IMG/VR virus record: IMGVR_UViG_3300033571_016772
Span: 1 to 28,819 of that record
Reading direction: 5' to 3' (one strand)
Length of the DNA: 28,819 bases
Source: a virus
The position numbers and the translations under genes were made by a program. Of the stretch, positions 7,618 to 14,787 are shown in pieces; position 1 is the first letter of the stretch; each line of letters opens with the position of its first letter. The notes beneath the pieces are model-generated. The model was not told the DNA's origin. It ran no database searches and saw only the letters and a list, made by a program, of their open reading frames with translations.

Positions 7618-8751
7618 GTGACTAGGCAAAGACTATTTCTTGACATTTCTTGTGTTGACGCCGCTCGTGAACGGTTGCGTCATGTATACGACACCTTTGA
7701 CACTGTTTGCTACCAATTTTCTGGTGGTAAAGACAGTACAGCGATTATCTACCTTGCAAAAGAAATCCACGAAGAGCGAAACCTCGGAAAAGTAAAAGTT
7801 ATTTTTCGTGACGAAGAAATGGTTAGCCCTACGGTTGTGTCTTTTGTTGAAAAAGTCAGGAATTACGATTGGGTTGACATGGAATGGTACTGCCTTCCAT
7901 CAGGTCAAGAAATATGGGTTCTTGGTCGGCGTGAGTATGTTTTGCTTTGGTCTCCACAAAGAAAGGCTGAAGGTCGTTTAGTTCGTGAAATGCCCGAGTG
8001 GGCTATCAAGGCAGAACACTTTGGTTTAGACCCGTCAAAACCCTGTCCTAATCTTGTTGACTACTACACGATGCAGGGCAAGAAGGGCAGAACCGCATTC
8101 GTTATGGGTGTCCGTGCCAACGAGTCAATGGTCAGGTACAGGTCGTGCGTACAGAAACTTCATGAAAACTACATTGTTTCACCTTTTCTTTTACAGAAAT
8201 CAATACCTCTTAAATTTGCCAAAGTCATTTACGACTGGACAACCGAAGATGTCATGAAGTTTATTATTGATGAACATAAGGCTGAATATTGCGAATATTA
8301 TGATTTGGCAGAATTGACAGGTAGCAACAGTCGTGTTGGAATTCCTTTACATTCTGTTGCAATTAGACGCATTGGCGATGTTGTTGCTACTGAGCCAGAG
8401 TTTTACGACCAGTTGGTTCGCTGTTTTCCTCAAATAGATGCTCAACGGAGATATTGGGCTGACTTTGATATTGAGAGTTTGATTCTAAACTATTCGTCTA
8501 TGGGTTGGGATGGTGTGTCTCAATGTATTGATGACCACATGCTGACTCCCGGAATGCGATTGGATGCATTGAAGTTCGCTTCTGCTTTCAGGAAAAAAAG
8601 AGTTGTAGACCCATACGGTTTCCCTCTTGAATACTTGATTAGGACACTGCTACTGAACGAGTTTCATCAGTCAACACCAACTCCCGTCGGACCGAAAACA
8701 AGAGCACACACGATGCGCTTGAAGGCGATAGAGGCTGGCGAAGATTACTAA
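7618..8751 (+). CDS. PP-loop ATPase of the PAPS-reductase/IbrA-like family
   Basis: The 377-residue protein has the N-type ATP pyrophosphatase loop SGGKDSTAI starting at residue 35, the defining motif of PAPS reductases, DndC and IbrA. Later motifs are GVRANESMVRYRSC and IYDWTTEDVMKF, both typical of this superfamily. The redox motif ECGxH of true PAPS reductases is absent, so sulfate reduction is unlikely. The domain order, the length and the ParB-like gene 14 bases downstream are the pattern of IbrA/IbrB, known from Escherichia coli as regulators of prophage-encoded immunoglobulin-binding proteins. The real biochemical reaction is not known to me; adenylation-type chemistry on a nucleotide or nucleic acid is an inference from the fold. 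The GTG start follows the previous stop by eight bases with no clear ribosome site. It is not part of the structural gene programme. Confidence 0.88.
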   Translation: MTRQRLFLDISCVDAARERLRHVYDTFDTVCYQFSGGKDSTAIIYLAKEIHEERNLGKVKVIFRDEEMVSPTVVSFVEKVRNYDWVDMEWYCLPSGQEIWVLGRREYVLLWSPQRKAEGRLVREMPEWAIKAEHFGLDPSKPCPNLVDYYTMQGKKGRTAFVMGVRANESMVRYRSCVQKLHENYIVSPFLLQKSIPLKFAKVIYDWTTEDVMKFIIDEHKAEYCEYYDLAELTGSNSRVGIPLHSVAIRRIGDVVATEPEFYDQLVRCFPQIDAQRRYWADFDIESLILNYSSMGWDGVSQCIDDHMLTPGMRLDALKFASAFRKKRVVDPYGFPLEYLIRTLLLNEFHQSTPTPVGPKTRAHTMRLKAIEAGEDY

Positions 8752-8765
8752 CATGAGGAGAATTT

Positions 8766-9314
8766 ATGGAATTAACTGAGGTTAAAAATAAAGTCTTGAA
8801 AATCCCCAAGTGGGGTTCTACAAGCATTTTAAGACCAGAGAAAATGCTTCTTAAACTTTCTCTAATTGAACATGGTTGGCTACAACCACTAGTTGTCAGG
8901 CTCTCAGATAAAACAATTATTGACGGCTATCAGAGATATCTGATATCCATAGATGACGAGAAGTTTTTAAAAAAGTATGGTGACAAGATTCCTGTCATTT
9001 ATCAGGATGTTGACGAAATTGAAGCAATGGTGATGCATGTTCGCTTAAATAGGGCGCGTGGTTCTGTTAATTCATACGGTCTAAGTAAATTAGTTAAAAG
9101 AATTGTTGCATCAGGCAGGTACGAAGAAGATGATTTGGGAAACCTATTCTTAATGCATGATGACGAAGTTGATTTGCTTATGTCGGATGGTCTTTTGAAG
9201 AAGAAAAACTGGCAGAAATACGAATATTCTCGTGCTTGGGTTCCGATTGAGGTGCCAAAACCTGTTGTTGAGGACACTGTTCTGATTGAACGCCCTCCAA
9301 ACGCTGACCGTTAG
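8766..9314 (+). CDS. ParB/sulfiredoxin-fold protein, IbrB-like partner
   Basis: The 182-residue product has the ParB-like N-terminal domain at about residues 20-100: LRPEKMLLK, then HGWLQPLVVR, IIDGYQRYLI (in place of the usual DGxxR box), IPVIYQDVDEIEAM and a closing LNRARG. ParB-domain proteins of this size bind nucleotides and often DNA. The second half is helical (YGLSKLVKRIVASGRYEEDDL) and may bind DNA or the PP-loop partner. It starts at an ATG behind a strong GAGGAG site, 14 bases after the PP-loop gene, so the two form one unit. The pairing mirrors IbrB with IbrA. No plasmid-type ParA or centromere repeats are present, so a partition role is unlikely. Confidence 0.85.
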   Translation: MELTEVKNKVLKIPKWGSTSILRPEKMLLKLSLIEHGWLQPLVVRLSDKTIIDGYQRYLISIDDEKFLKKYGDKIPVIYQDVDEIEAMVMHVRLNRARGSVNSYGLSKLVKRIVASGRYEEDDLGNLFLMHDDEVDLLMSDGLLKKKNWQKYEYSRAWVPIEVPKPVVEDTVLIERPPNADR

Positions 9315-9335
9315 GGAATGCAAATAGTCAGTATG

Positions 9336-9344
9336 TGGTAAAAT
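9336..9344 (+). promoter_or_regulatory. Possible extended -10 promoter before the basic protein
   Basis: TGGTAAAAT is a TGn extended -10 with a near-consensus TAAAAT box, in the 58-base gap after the ParB-like gene. It lies 28 bases before the ATG at 9373. No -35 is visible 16-18 bases upstream, which fits extended -10 promoters. It would start transcription of the connector and tail block. Confidence 0.4.
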
Positions 9345-9372
9345 TCCAAGTACCCCTTTCAGGAGAATACTG

Positions 9373-9786
9373 ATGCCACGACCAAGAAGCACTGAAGATG
9401 TTGAGTTCCGCACAGATGTGGATACTGCTGGCAATGTTGTTCGACGTGCCCGTTTTGTTCGCCGTCCTCGCCGACAAGGTGGTCGGAATGTTCCGGGAAA
9501 TGCTCGCTATTATCGCCGTCGTCAGGCTGAACTTAACGCCGCTAGACGGCAACGCCGTGGCGCTGTAGCAGGAGCGGGTAACGCAGCCCGTCGTGGACGA
9601 GCCGCGGAACGAACAGCAAGGGGTGCAGGTCGTGCGGGTCGTAATGCAGGCAATCCTCGTACAGTAACCCCTCGTGGTACTGGTGGAAATGCTCGTCGTC
9701 GTGGTGGTGTTCGTGGCGCTCTTGCCCGTGCCGCTAGAGGTCTTGCTAACAGGCTTGAAAGAAATCGTACTCGTCGTAGCCGATAA
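9373..9786 (+). CDS. Arginine-rich, lysine-free basic protein (protamine-like)
   Basis: The 137-residue product is extreme in composition: by my count about 40 arginines and no lysine, with most of the rest Ala, Gly and Asn. After a short acidic start (STEDVEFRTDVD) it is a nearly unbroken low-complexity basic chain, for example VRRARFVRRPRRQGGR and GNARYYRRRQAE. It has no cysteine, no obvious fold and no membrane segment. A good ribosome site (AGGAG) precedes the ATG, and the next gene follows after 13 bases behind GGAGG. It lies just before the head-tail connector genes, so binding and neutralising packaged DNA, or a head-internal role, is a reasonable guess. A nucleolar-like RNA-binding or scaffold role is also possible. 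The family is not recognised. Confidence 0.82.
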   Translation: MPRPRSTEDVEFRTDVDTAGNVVRRARFVRRPRRQGGRNVPGNARYYRRRQAELNAARRQRRGAVAGAGNAARRGRAAERTARGAGRAGRNAGNPRTVTPRGTGGNARRRGGVRGALARAARGLANRLERNRTRRSR

Positions 9787-9799
9787 TCGGAGGTAGCCA

Positions 9800-10675
9800 A
9801 TGGCTTTGGTGACGGTTTCCGATCTAAAGACTTACATGGACATTAGTTTTTCCAACAGACAAGAAGACGCTGCTCAATTTGTGCTTGACGGACTTCAAAG
9901 CGAACTTGAAACATTTCTTCGCCGACCTATAGAGGTTGCTTCTTTTACGGAAAAATATGTCCTTGAATCAGACCATACGGGTCTACCTATGGGCTCAACG
10001 ATTTTTAATGATTTCTATCAGGCTTCAGATGTAGACCCTGTTGGACTTATTACTTACGGAACGCCGCCACCAACGATTTATTTCAATAACTCACCAGTTG
10101 TTTCCGTTCAGAGCGTCACTGTGACGAACCTTTCAGAAACAAACCGTGTTCTCGGGGAAGCCATCAAAAGAACGGCAACGGTCACTTCGGTAACTGTCGC
10201 AAGCACAACAGTTACATATACCGCGGCTAACCACGGCTTTACTGTTGGACAAAACATTACGGTAACTGGTTTGAGCACTTCTGCTTTAAACCTTGCGTCC
10301 AAAATTATTACTTCTGTTGCCACCAACACCTTTACAGTGACTCAGAGTGGACTTACTGCGGGAACCTTTGCCCAAACTGGCACAGCAGTCGCATCAGGTG
10401 TTGATTACACCGTAAGAAAGTTTGGAATTGACTTTTATCGTGGTTTTGCCAACGATGTCGTAACCGTCACCTACACCGCTGGTCTCGCTGGCGGGAATAC
10501 TCCAATGTTTAAACTCATGATTCTCAGGGCGGCGACTAGGGAAATGCAGAACATGCATGACGACGTTGTTGGTATTAAAGACCTAGAGTCAAGAAATGTC
10601 GCTCCACTTGAAACAGGCTTCTTGGAAAAAGAATTGAATGCTGTCAAGCGCTATCGTAGAAACAGGATTTCCTAG
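9800..10675 (+). CDS. Head-tail connector/adaptor protein with an inserted beta-rich domain
   Basis: The ends look like a gp6/gp15-type adaptor, which docks under the portal: N-terminal helices (VTVSDLKTYMDI, QFVLDGLQSELETFLRRPI) and a C-terminal helix pair (FKLMILRAATREMQNM). Before the last helices, VDYTVRKFGIDFYRG and VTVTYTAGL are also typical of this family. Between them, residues about 125-199 form a Thr/Val-rich insert with NHGFTVGQNITVTGL that standard adaptors lack. It resembles a segment in the baseplate J-like protein at 21892-22116 (HGFSVGDSVTVAGM). With the insert the protein is about 291 residues, longer than ordinary adaptors. The gene begins eight bases after GGAGG and heads the connector series. 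Confidence 0.82.
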   Translation: MALVTVSDLKTYMDISFSNRQEDAAQFVLDGLQSELETFLRRPIEVASFTEKYVLESDHTGLPMGSTIFNDFYQASDVDPVGLITYGTPPPTIYFNNSPVVSVQSVTVTNLSETNRVLGEAIKRTATVTSVTVASTTVTYTAANHGFTVGQNITVTGLSTSALNLASKIITSVATNTFTVTQSGLTAGTFAQTGTAVASGVDYTVRKFGIDFYRGFANDVVTVTYTAGLAGGNTPMFKLMILRAATREMQNMHDDVVGIKDLESRNVAPLETGFLEKELNAVKRYRRNRIS

Positions 10676-10678
10676 CCG

Positions 10679-11146
10679 ATGGCTTCTAACTTGAAAATAA
10701 CGATAAAGGTTGACGCTCGCGCCGCAATCAAGTTAATGAAAAGCATGGAACGGCGTTCCTTGGATTTTAAACCCGTATTTAGATGGGCTAAAAGAGAACT
10801 TGGCTTAATGAACGCCGCGAACTTTACCTCAAACGGTCTCCCCGTTGGAGGCTGGTCTCCTCTCAGTCCTGCATATTCGGCTTGGAAATCGGTGAATTTC
10901 CCCGGCAGACCAACGATGATAAGAAGCGGAAAACTCTTTAATTCCCTCCGTAGTCTTGACGGTCCTGTTAACTCTATTGGTTTTACAAAAGCAACCTTCG
11001 GTACAGATGTTGAGTACGCAAAATTTCATCAGTACGGAACGACAAAGATGGCAAAGCGCAAACTTGTTTACGAGCCTGCTGGTTTTGCTCAGCGTTTAGC
11101 CATATTGTCGGCAAGACATGTCGTCAATGGTAGTTTGGGTGTTTAA
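10679..11146 (+). CDS. Virion morphogenesis / tail completion protein (Mu gpG- or P2 gpS-like)
   Basis: The 155-residue product has the pattern of the phage virion morphogenesis family: an early helix (DARAAIKLMKSMERR), then GGWSPLSPAYSAWK, an IRSGKLFNSLR segment, and FGTDVEYAKFHQYGT near the end. The last motif, with Tyr, His and Tyr-Gly, is the most diagnostic. Members act at the head-tail junction, where they complete the tail top or the neck. The start is three bases after the previous stop. Its place between the adaptor and the next neck gene supports the call. Confidence 0.82.
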   Translation: MASNLKITIKVDARAAIKLMKSMERRSLDFKPVFRWAKRELGLMNAANFTSNGLPVGGWSPLSPAYSAWKSVNFPGRPTMIRSGKLFNSLRSLDGPVNSIGFTKATFGTDVEYAKFHQYGTTKMAKRKLVYEPAGFAQRLAILSARHVVNGSLGV

Positions 11147-11155
11147 GGATTAATT

Positions 11156-11767
11156 GTGACCACACAAGACACTGAACTTATGCATGGTGCTCAATGGGCG
11201 AAATACTATGTAAACCAATATCTGACTGCTGATTTGCCTAGCAGAATAAATCGTTACCGTTCTGGCTGGAATCTTGACTCCAAAGAGTTGCCTACGCCCG
11301 AATTCTTCCTAACTTACGAACCAATCGCCCTTGACCACTGGCCGACAATTATTACGGTCTGCATAGGAACCTCTCCGTTTGAACGAATGATGCAAGGTAG
11401 ACAGGGCGACCCTCTTTATCGCGTGACATACAGCATGAGAACTTATGTTTGGACTAAAACCGAGGGTTCTGAAGCCGTCACGCTTATGCGAGATAGGTTG
11501 ACAACTGTTCTACGGTCATCGTTGATGGATAAACCATGTCTTAAAAGGTACGACATAGAAACCAATGCTGATATTTTGATTGACGAATCATCACTTAGGG
11601 AAGAGTTTTCTGACTTAACTCTGATAAAAGGTGACCGTGTATTAGCAGGGTCATATTTAGGCTATGATTTAATATTGAACGAAGTTATATATCGAGATCA
11701 GGTTGCCCCTATAACTGGCTACAACGTAGAGGGCTACAACATGCGAAACACAGCAGAGGAATACTAA
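11156..11767 (+). CDS. Putative neck / tail terminator protein
   Basis: A GTG start follows an AAGGA site. The 203-residue protein lies where tail terminators usually lie, after the gpG/gpS-like gene and before sheath and tube. Segments such as YVNQYLTADLPSRINRYR near the start and GDPLYRVTYSMRTYVWTK in the middle fit the alpha/beta fold of the family, which caps the tail tube and sets where it joins the head. These are pattern impressions and no diagnostic motif is present. The stop shares a base with the next start (TAATG). Confidence 0.65.
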   Translation: MTTQDTELMHGAQWAKYYVNQYLTADLPSRINRYRSGWNLDSKELPTPEFFLTYEPIALDHWPTIITVCIGTSPFERMMQGRQGDPLYRVTYSMRTYVWTKTEGSEAVTLMRDRLTTVLRSSLMDKPCLKRYDIETNADILIDESSLREEFSDLTLIKGDRVLAGSYLGYDLILNEVIYRDQVAPITGYNVEGYNMRNTAEEY

Positions 11768-12153
11768 TGGAACCAATTTATGACGGAACAAATGCGTCTG
11801 GCTTACTCAAGGTATGGAACGCTACAAAGGGATATTTGGATGTAAGCACAGAAGGTCACCTTCTGACAGGCGAAACAACCGCTTGGGTTGAAGAAACCCC
11901 TGAGATTATTTCCTTGATTGAAAAGGGTTTACTCATCCTTGTTGAGGGAGAAACCACTTTAAGTCCTTCGGAAACCGTTACACCTGCTGAAAACGCAAAA
12001 AAAAAGCGGTCTTCAACAGTAACGAACCCATCATCCACCAGCACAGAAGATCAACCTGTTGTGGATAATACGGTTAATAAAAATGATGCAGATGAAATTA
12101 AGTCGTCAAATAATGATGTTTCAGTTGAGACTGTTTCAGTTGAGGCTGTTTAA
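11767..12153 (+). CDS. Small structural-region protein with disordered C-terminal tail
   Basis: The 128-residue product has a compact N-terminus of about 65 residues (LLKVWNATKGYLDV, EGHLLTGETTAWVEE, IEKGLLILVEG) that reminds me of small hypothetical proteins found beside phage neck genes. The rest is Ser/Thr/Glu-rich with a KKKR patch and no predicted fold. The extreme C-terminus is a tandem repeat encoded by two near-identical 15-base units (12121-12135 and 12136-12150), giving VSVETVSVEAV. It is coupled to the preceding neck gene (TAATG, with a GAGGA site). Function unknown; perhaps a minor virion or assembly factor. Confidence 0.72.
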   Translation: MEPIYDGTNASGLLKVWNATKGYLDVSTEGHLLTGETTAWVEETPEIISLIEKGLLILVEGETTLSPSETVTPAENAKKKRSSTVTNPSSTSTEDQPVVDNTVNKNDADEIKSSNNDVSVETVSVEAV

Positions 12154-12159
12154 GTAATG

Positions 12160-12165
12160 TATACT
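12160..12165 (+). promoter_or_regulatory. Possible -10 box (TATACT) for the sheath-tube genes
   Basis: TATACT, a strong -10 match preceded by ATG, lies in the 53-base gap before the tail sheath gene. The best -35-like sequence (TTGAGG, 12140-12145) is only 14 bases away, so this would be a poor standard promoter. Sheath and tube are made in large amounts, so a dedicated promoter would make sense. Confidence 0.35.
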
Positions 12166-12172
12166 CGTTTTA

Positions 12173-12184
12173 AAGAAATTTCTT
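12173..12184 (+). promoter_or_regulatory. 12-base perfect palindrome before the tail sheath gene
   Basis: AAGAAATTTCTT equals its own reverse complement. It lies just downstream of the TATACT box and upstream of the sheath ribosome site (GGAGG), where an operator would be placed. It could bind a dimeric regulator; it could also be chance in AT-rich DNA. Confidence 0.25.
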
Positions 12185-12206
12185 CGACCCAAATGGAGGG
12201 TGCTAG

Positions 12207-13673
12207 ATGGCTGGCGTAACAATTACAACCGCAGTTCGCACAGGCGCAATCAATACCGGAACCGCCCCTGCGGCTACGTTCTTCCTTCTTGGCACTTCCG
12301 AGCGCGGAACCAACACCGTGGCAACACAGGTGACCTCGCTTGAAGACTTTGAAACCAAGTTTGGTGCCCATGTAACAGGCTCGTACTCATGGTATTCAAC
12401 AAAGACATTCTTTGAAGAAGGCGGAGTGAACATGTATTTTGTTCGCGTCTCCGCTGCTGCTGGTGTTGCTGGAACAAAAGCGCTCACTACTTCAACATCA
12501 ACTGGTCCTGGAATTACCTTCACAGCCATTGGTAAAGGTGCTTGGGCGAACAACCTTTCGTTCGTTGCAACAAACAACACCACATCATTTGACCTAACTG
12601 TTACCTACAGTGGAACACAGGTCTTCTCGGGAACTGGTTTTACAAGTCTTACGGAATGCATTACCGCAGTAAACGCAAGCACAACAGCACGGTATTACTT
12701 CACAGCGGCACTAACTGCATCAGCAGTGGCGTCACAACTATTGGCAACAGCCTCCGCGACATCGCCTTCAAACGGTTCAGATGGAACTGTTGCTAAATCA
12801 GATTTCATTAGCGCAATTGCACTCTTCACTGAAGAACTTGGTGCTGGCGCTGTAGCCGCACCGGGTGTTGCAACAGGCTCAAGCGATGCGGCTCTTTACG
12901 ATGCGCTCCGCACACATGCCGCTTTGTATAACCGAATTGCGTTGTGTGGCTTTGTGTCAACTGCTTCTCTTTCTGATGCTCGTTCAGCATCAACTGGATA
13001 CACAGGAACAACATCCCACGAATACATGGCTTTCTACCATCCTTGGGTTCAGATTCCTAACAACACCGTAACTGTGGACATCCCACCAGAAGCATATGTG
13101 GCGGCTGTTCGTTCCCGTACACATAACTCAACTGGTCCATGGAAGGCTTACGCAGGTATTGCATCAGAAGCAAAGTTTGTTTCAGGTTTGACTCTTCCAG
13201 TAAGTCGTTCAGAAGGCGACCTCATGGATGCGTCTTATGTGAACCCAATTCGTCTCATCAATGGTCGTGTCCGCATCTATGGTGCCCGTTCACACTCAAG
13301 CGTTGTCGCACAGTGGCGTTTCATCACCGCTCGTGACACGATTAACTACATCGTGACTCAGGCAAATGGTCGTTTGGAAGACCTCGTCTTCTCAACAATC
13401 GATGGTCGTTCAACATTGTTCGCAAATATCATCAACTCAATCCAATCAGTACTTGAACCTATCCGAATTGGTGGCGGTTTGTACGAAGGATTTGACGCGA
13501 CTGGTCGTCGTGTTGACTACGGATACACAATCAAATGCGACGCTTCTTTGAACCCTGTTGCCACACTTGAAACAGGAACAGTACAGGCACGAATTGGTGT
13601 TCGTTGCTCAACTGTTGGTGACAAAATCGAAGTTGATCTTATCAAGTCAAATCTAACAACTGCTTTGGCATAA
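12207..13673 (+). CDS. Contractile tail sheath protein
   Basis: The 488-residue product is the sheath that surrounds the tail tube and contracts on infection, which makes the phage a myovirus. The N-terminus has the family start (TAPAATFFLLGTSERG) and the first conserved domain (SLEDFETKFG, then FFEEGGVNMYFVRVS). The C-terminal third holds the conserved inter-subunit part: PPEAYVAAVRSRTHNSTGPW, LPVSRSEGDLMDASYVNPI, and near the end FATTDGR-like and GTVQARIGVRC segments. The middle is a Ser/Thr/Ala-rich variable domain. It has a strong GGAGG ribosome site, and the tube gene follows after 11 bases, the normal sheath-tube order. Confidence 0.93.
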   Translation: MAGVTITTAVRTGAINTGTAPAATFFLLGTSERGTNTVATQVTSLEDFETKFGAHVTGSYSWYSTKTFFEEGGVNMYFVRVSAAAGVAGTKALTTSTSTGPGITFTAIGKGAWANNLSFVATNNTTSFDLTVTYSGTQVFSGTGFTSLTECITAVNASTTARYYFTAALTASAVASQLLATASATSPSNGSDGTVAKSDFISAIALFTEELGAGAVAAPGVATGSSDAALYDALRTHAALYNRIALCGFVSTASLSDARSASTGYTGTTSHEYMAFYHPWVQIPNNTVTVDIPPEAYVAAVRSRTHNSTGPWKAYAGIASEAKFVSGLTLPVSRSEGDLMDASYVNPIRLINGRVRIYGARSHSSVVAQWRFITARDTINYIVTQANGRLEDLVFSTIDGRSTLFANIINSIQSVLEPIRIGGGLYEGFDATGRRVDYGYTIKCDASLNPVATLETGTVQARIGVRCSTVGDKIEVDLIKSNLTTALA

Positions 13674-13684
13674 CGGAGGAATAA

Positions 13685-14167
13685 ATGGCTCGTCCAACAC
13701 TTTTCAAGAATCTTGCTACGCAACGACAAATCGTTGGCAAGATTACGCCAACTGACACCACCTCAAACCTCCCTACCTTTCCAGACTATTTCACACAGAT
13801 TTCTGGTGGAGAAATTACTGCCTCGGTAGAAAAGGTTTACCACGGTGGTGACTTGTTCTCGGAAACACTCTGTGCTCCGATGGAAATTGGTGACATTACC
13901 TTGACTGGTTATGTGTCTACTGATTCGGCTTTCATGCAGAAAATTCAGGCTTTGCGCCAAGTAGTAGGACGCGTACGCTACGACATTGATGTCCATGTCT
14001 TTGACTGTGACATTGCTGTTCCGGGTGCTGACCGTCAGTACACAAAGGCATTGCTCGTTGGTTTGACTGAACCAGATGGTGACGCAACCTCAGGAACTCC
14101 TGCTACTTTCGCCCTTACATTCAGTGTTTCAACTGTTTCCGTGGGCAACACTCCTCAAACCGCTTAA
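13685..14167 (+). CDS. Tail tube protein
   Basis: The 160-residue product follows the sheath with a GGAGG ribosome site. Length and position fit myovirus tube proteins, which stack as hexameric rings inside the sheath. The sequence is beta-rich (VEKVYHGGDLFSETLCAP, then GDITLTGYVSTDS, VRYDIDVHVFDCDI), with one helix (AFMQKIQALRQVVG) in the expected middle place. The end, ATFALTFSVSTVSVGNTP, fits the family's last strands. A probable terminator follows. Identity rests on fold pattern and synteny. Confidence 0.87.
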   Translation: MARPTLFKNLATQRQIVGKITPTDTTSNLPTFPDYFTQISGGEITASVEKVYHGGDLFSETLCAPMEIGDITLTGYVSTDSAFMQKIQALRQVVGRVRYDIDVHVFDCDIAVPGADRQYTKALLVGLTEPDGDATSGTPATFALTFSVSTVSVGNTPQTA

Positions 14168-14177
14168 TAACTGTATT

Positions 14178-14209
14178 TGCAGAACCGTATTTTACGGGGT
14201 TGCATTTTT
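14178..14209 (+). terminator. Probable rho-independent terminator after the tail tube
   Basis: A hairpin with stem CCGTA (14185-14189) and TACGG (14193-14197), a TTT loop and an outer TGCA/TGCA pairing is followed by TTTTT (14205-14209). The GAA/GGT internal loop weakens it. It lies 10 bases after the tube stop, so it could limit transcription from the strongly expressed sheath-tube pair into the tape-measure genes. Confidence 0.55.
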
Positions 14210-14238
14210 GATATTGATGTCGTGTTAGTGTCTCGGAT

Positions 14239-14787
14239 ATGACAAACATCCATTTCAACTCAGAAGACAGTGGAATTTCGGAATCTCCGACCATTGCTCC
14301 ACGAACTGCCTATAACGAAGACATCCGCGACAATGACAATGTTCTTGCCTCGCTGAAGAAAATTATTCAGGACAAAGTTCGTCGTCCTGATGTTTATATC
14401 AATGTTCCAGAGCGACCCGGCGTTCAAGTGCGAATTTCGCCAAATATCTCGCAGAACCAACTAAAGGCTTGGCGTCGTAACGCTGGCGAAGAGCGCAAAT
14501 CAGGCATGGATACACTCAAGTTCTCTGCAAACCTGATTGCCGCTACGACAACAGGAATCATCGTGAACGATACTGTCGTTACTGATGAAGGTGGTGTTGA
14601 GTTAACTTTCGCTTCACCTGAAATCATGGCAATGACAAACACGACTCGTCCTCATCCTGATTGTGTTTTGGCTTTCTTTGGTCTTGAACCACACATTGAA
14701 GCCGCGGCTGTTGCAATTATTGAAGCGGCTGGCTACGGAGATACGGTTGATGCAGTGGACCCTACGAAGAGGTCTTCCGAGAGTTAA
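14239..14787 (+). CDS. Tail assembly chaperone, unshifted product
   Basis: The 182-residue protein lies between the tail tube and the tape measure, the fixed place for tail assembly chaperones (lambda gpG, Mu gp41-type). It helps the tape measure fold and recruits tube protein, and is usually absent from the virion. It starts with an acidic, probably flexible region (residues 1-45); the rest has a helix/strand pattern (NQLKAWRRNAGEERKSG, LKFSANLIAATTTG, EPHIEAAAVAIIEAAG). The reading frame stops at 14785, but the -1 frame continues with typical chaperone extension sequence, so this is the shorter of two products. The ribosome site is weak (CGGA). Confidence 0.82.
   Translation: MTNIHFNSEDSGISESPTIAPRTAYNEDIRDNDNVLASLKKIIQDKVRRPDVYINVPERPGVQVRISPNISQNQLKAWRRNAGEERKSGMDTLKFSANLIAATTTGIIVNDTVVTDEGGVELTFASPEIMAMTNTTRPHPDCVLAFFGLEPHIEAAAVAIIEAAGYGDTVDAVDPTKRSSES

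Noticed and set aside
9522-9800. 92-codon minus-strand frame rich in Arg, Ala and Pro
   Set aside because: It is the antisense reading of the arginine-rich gene; GC-skewed codons keep that frame open by composition.
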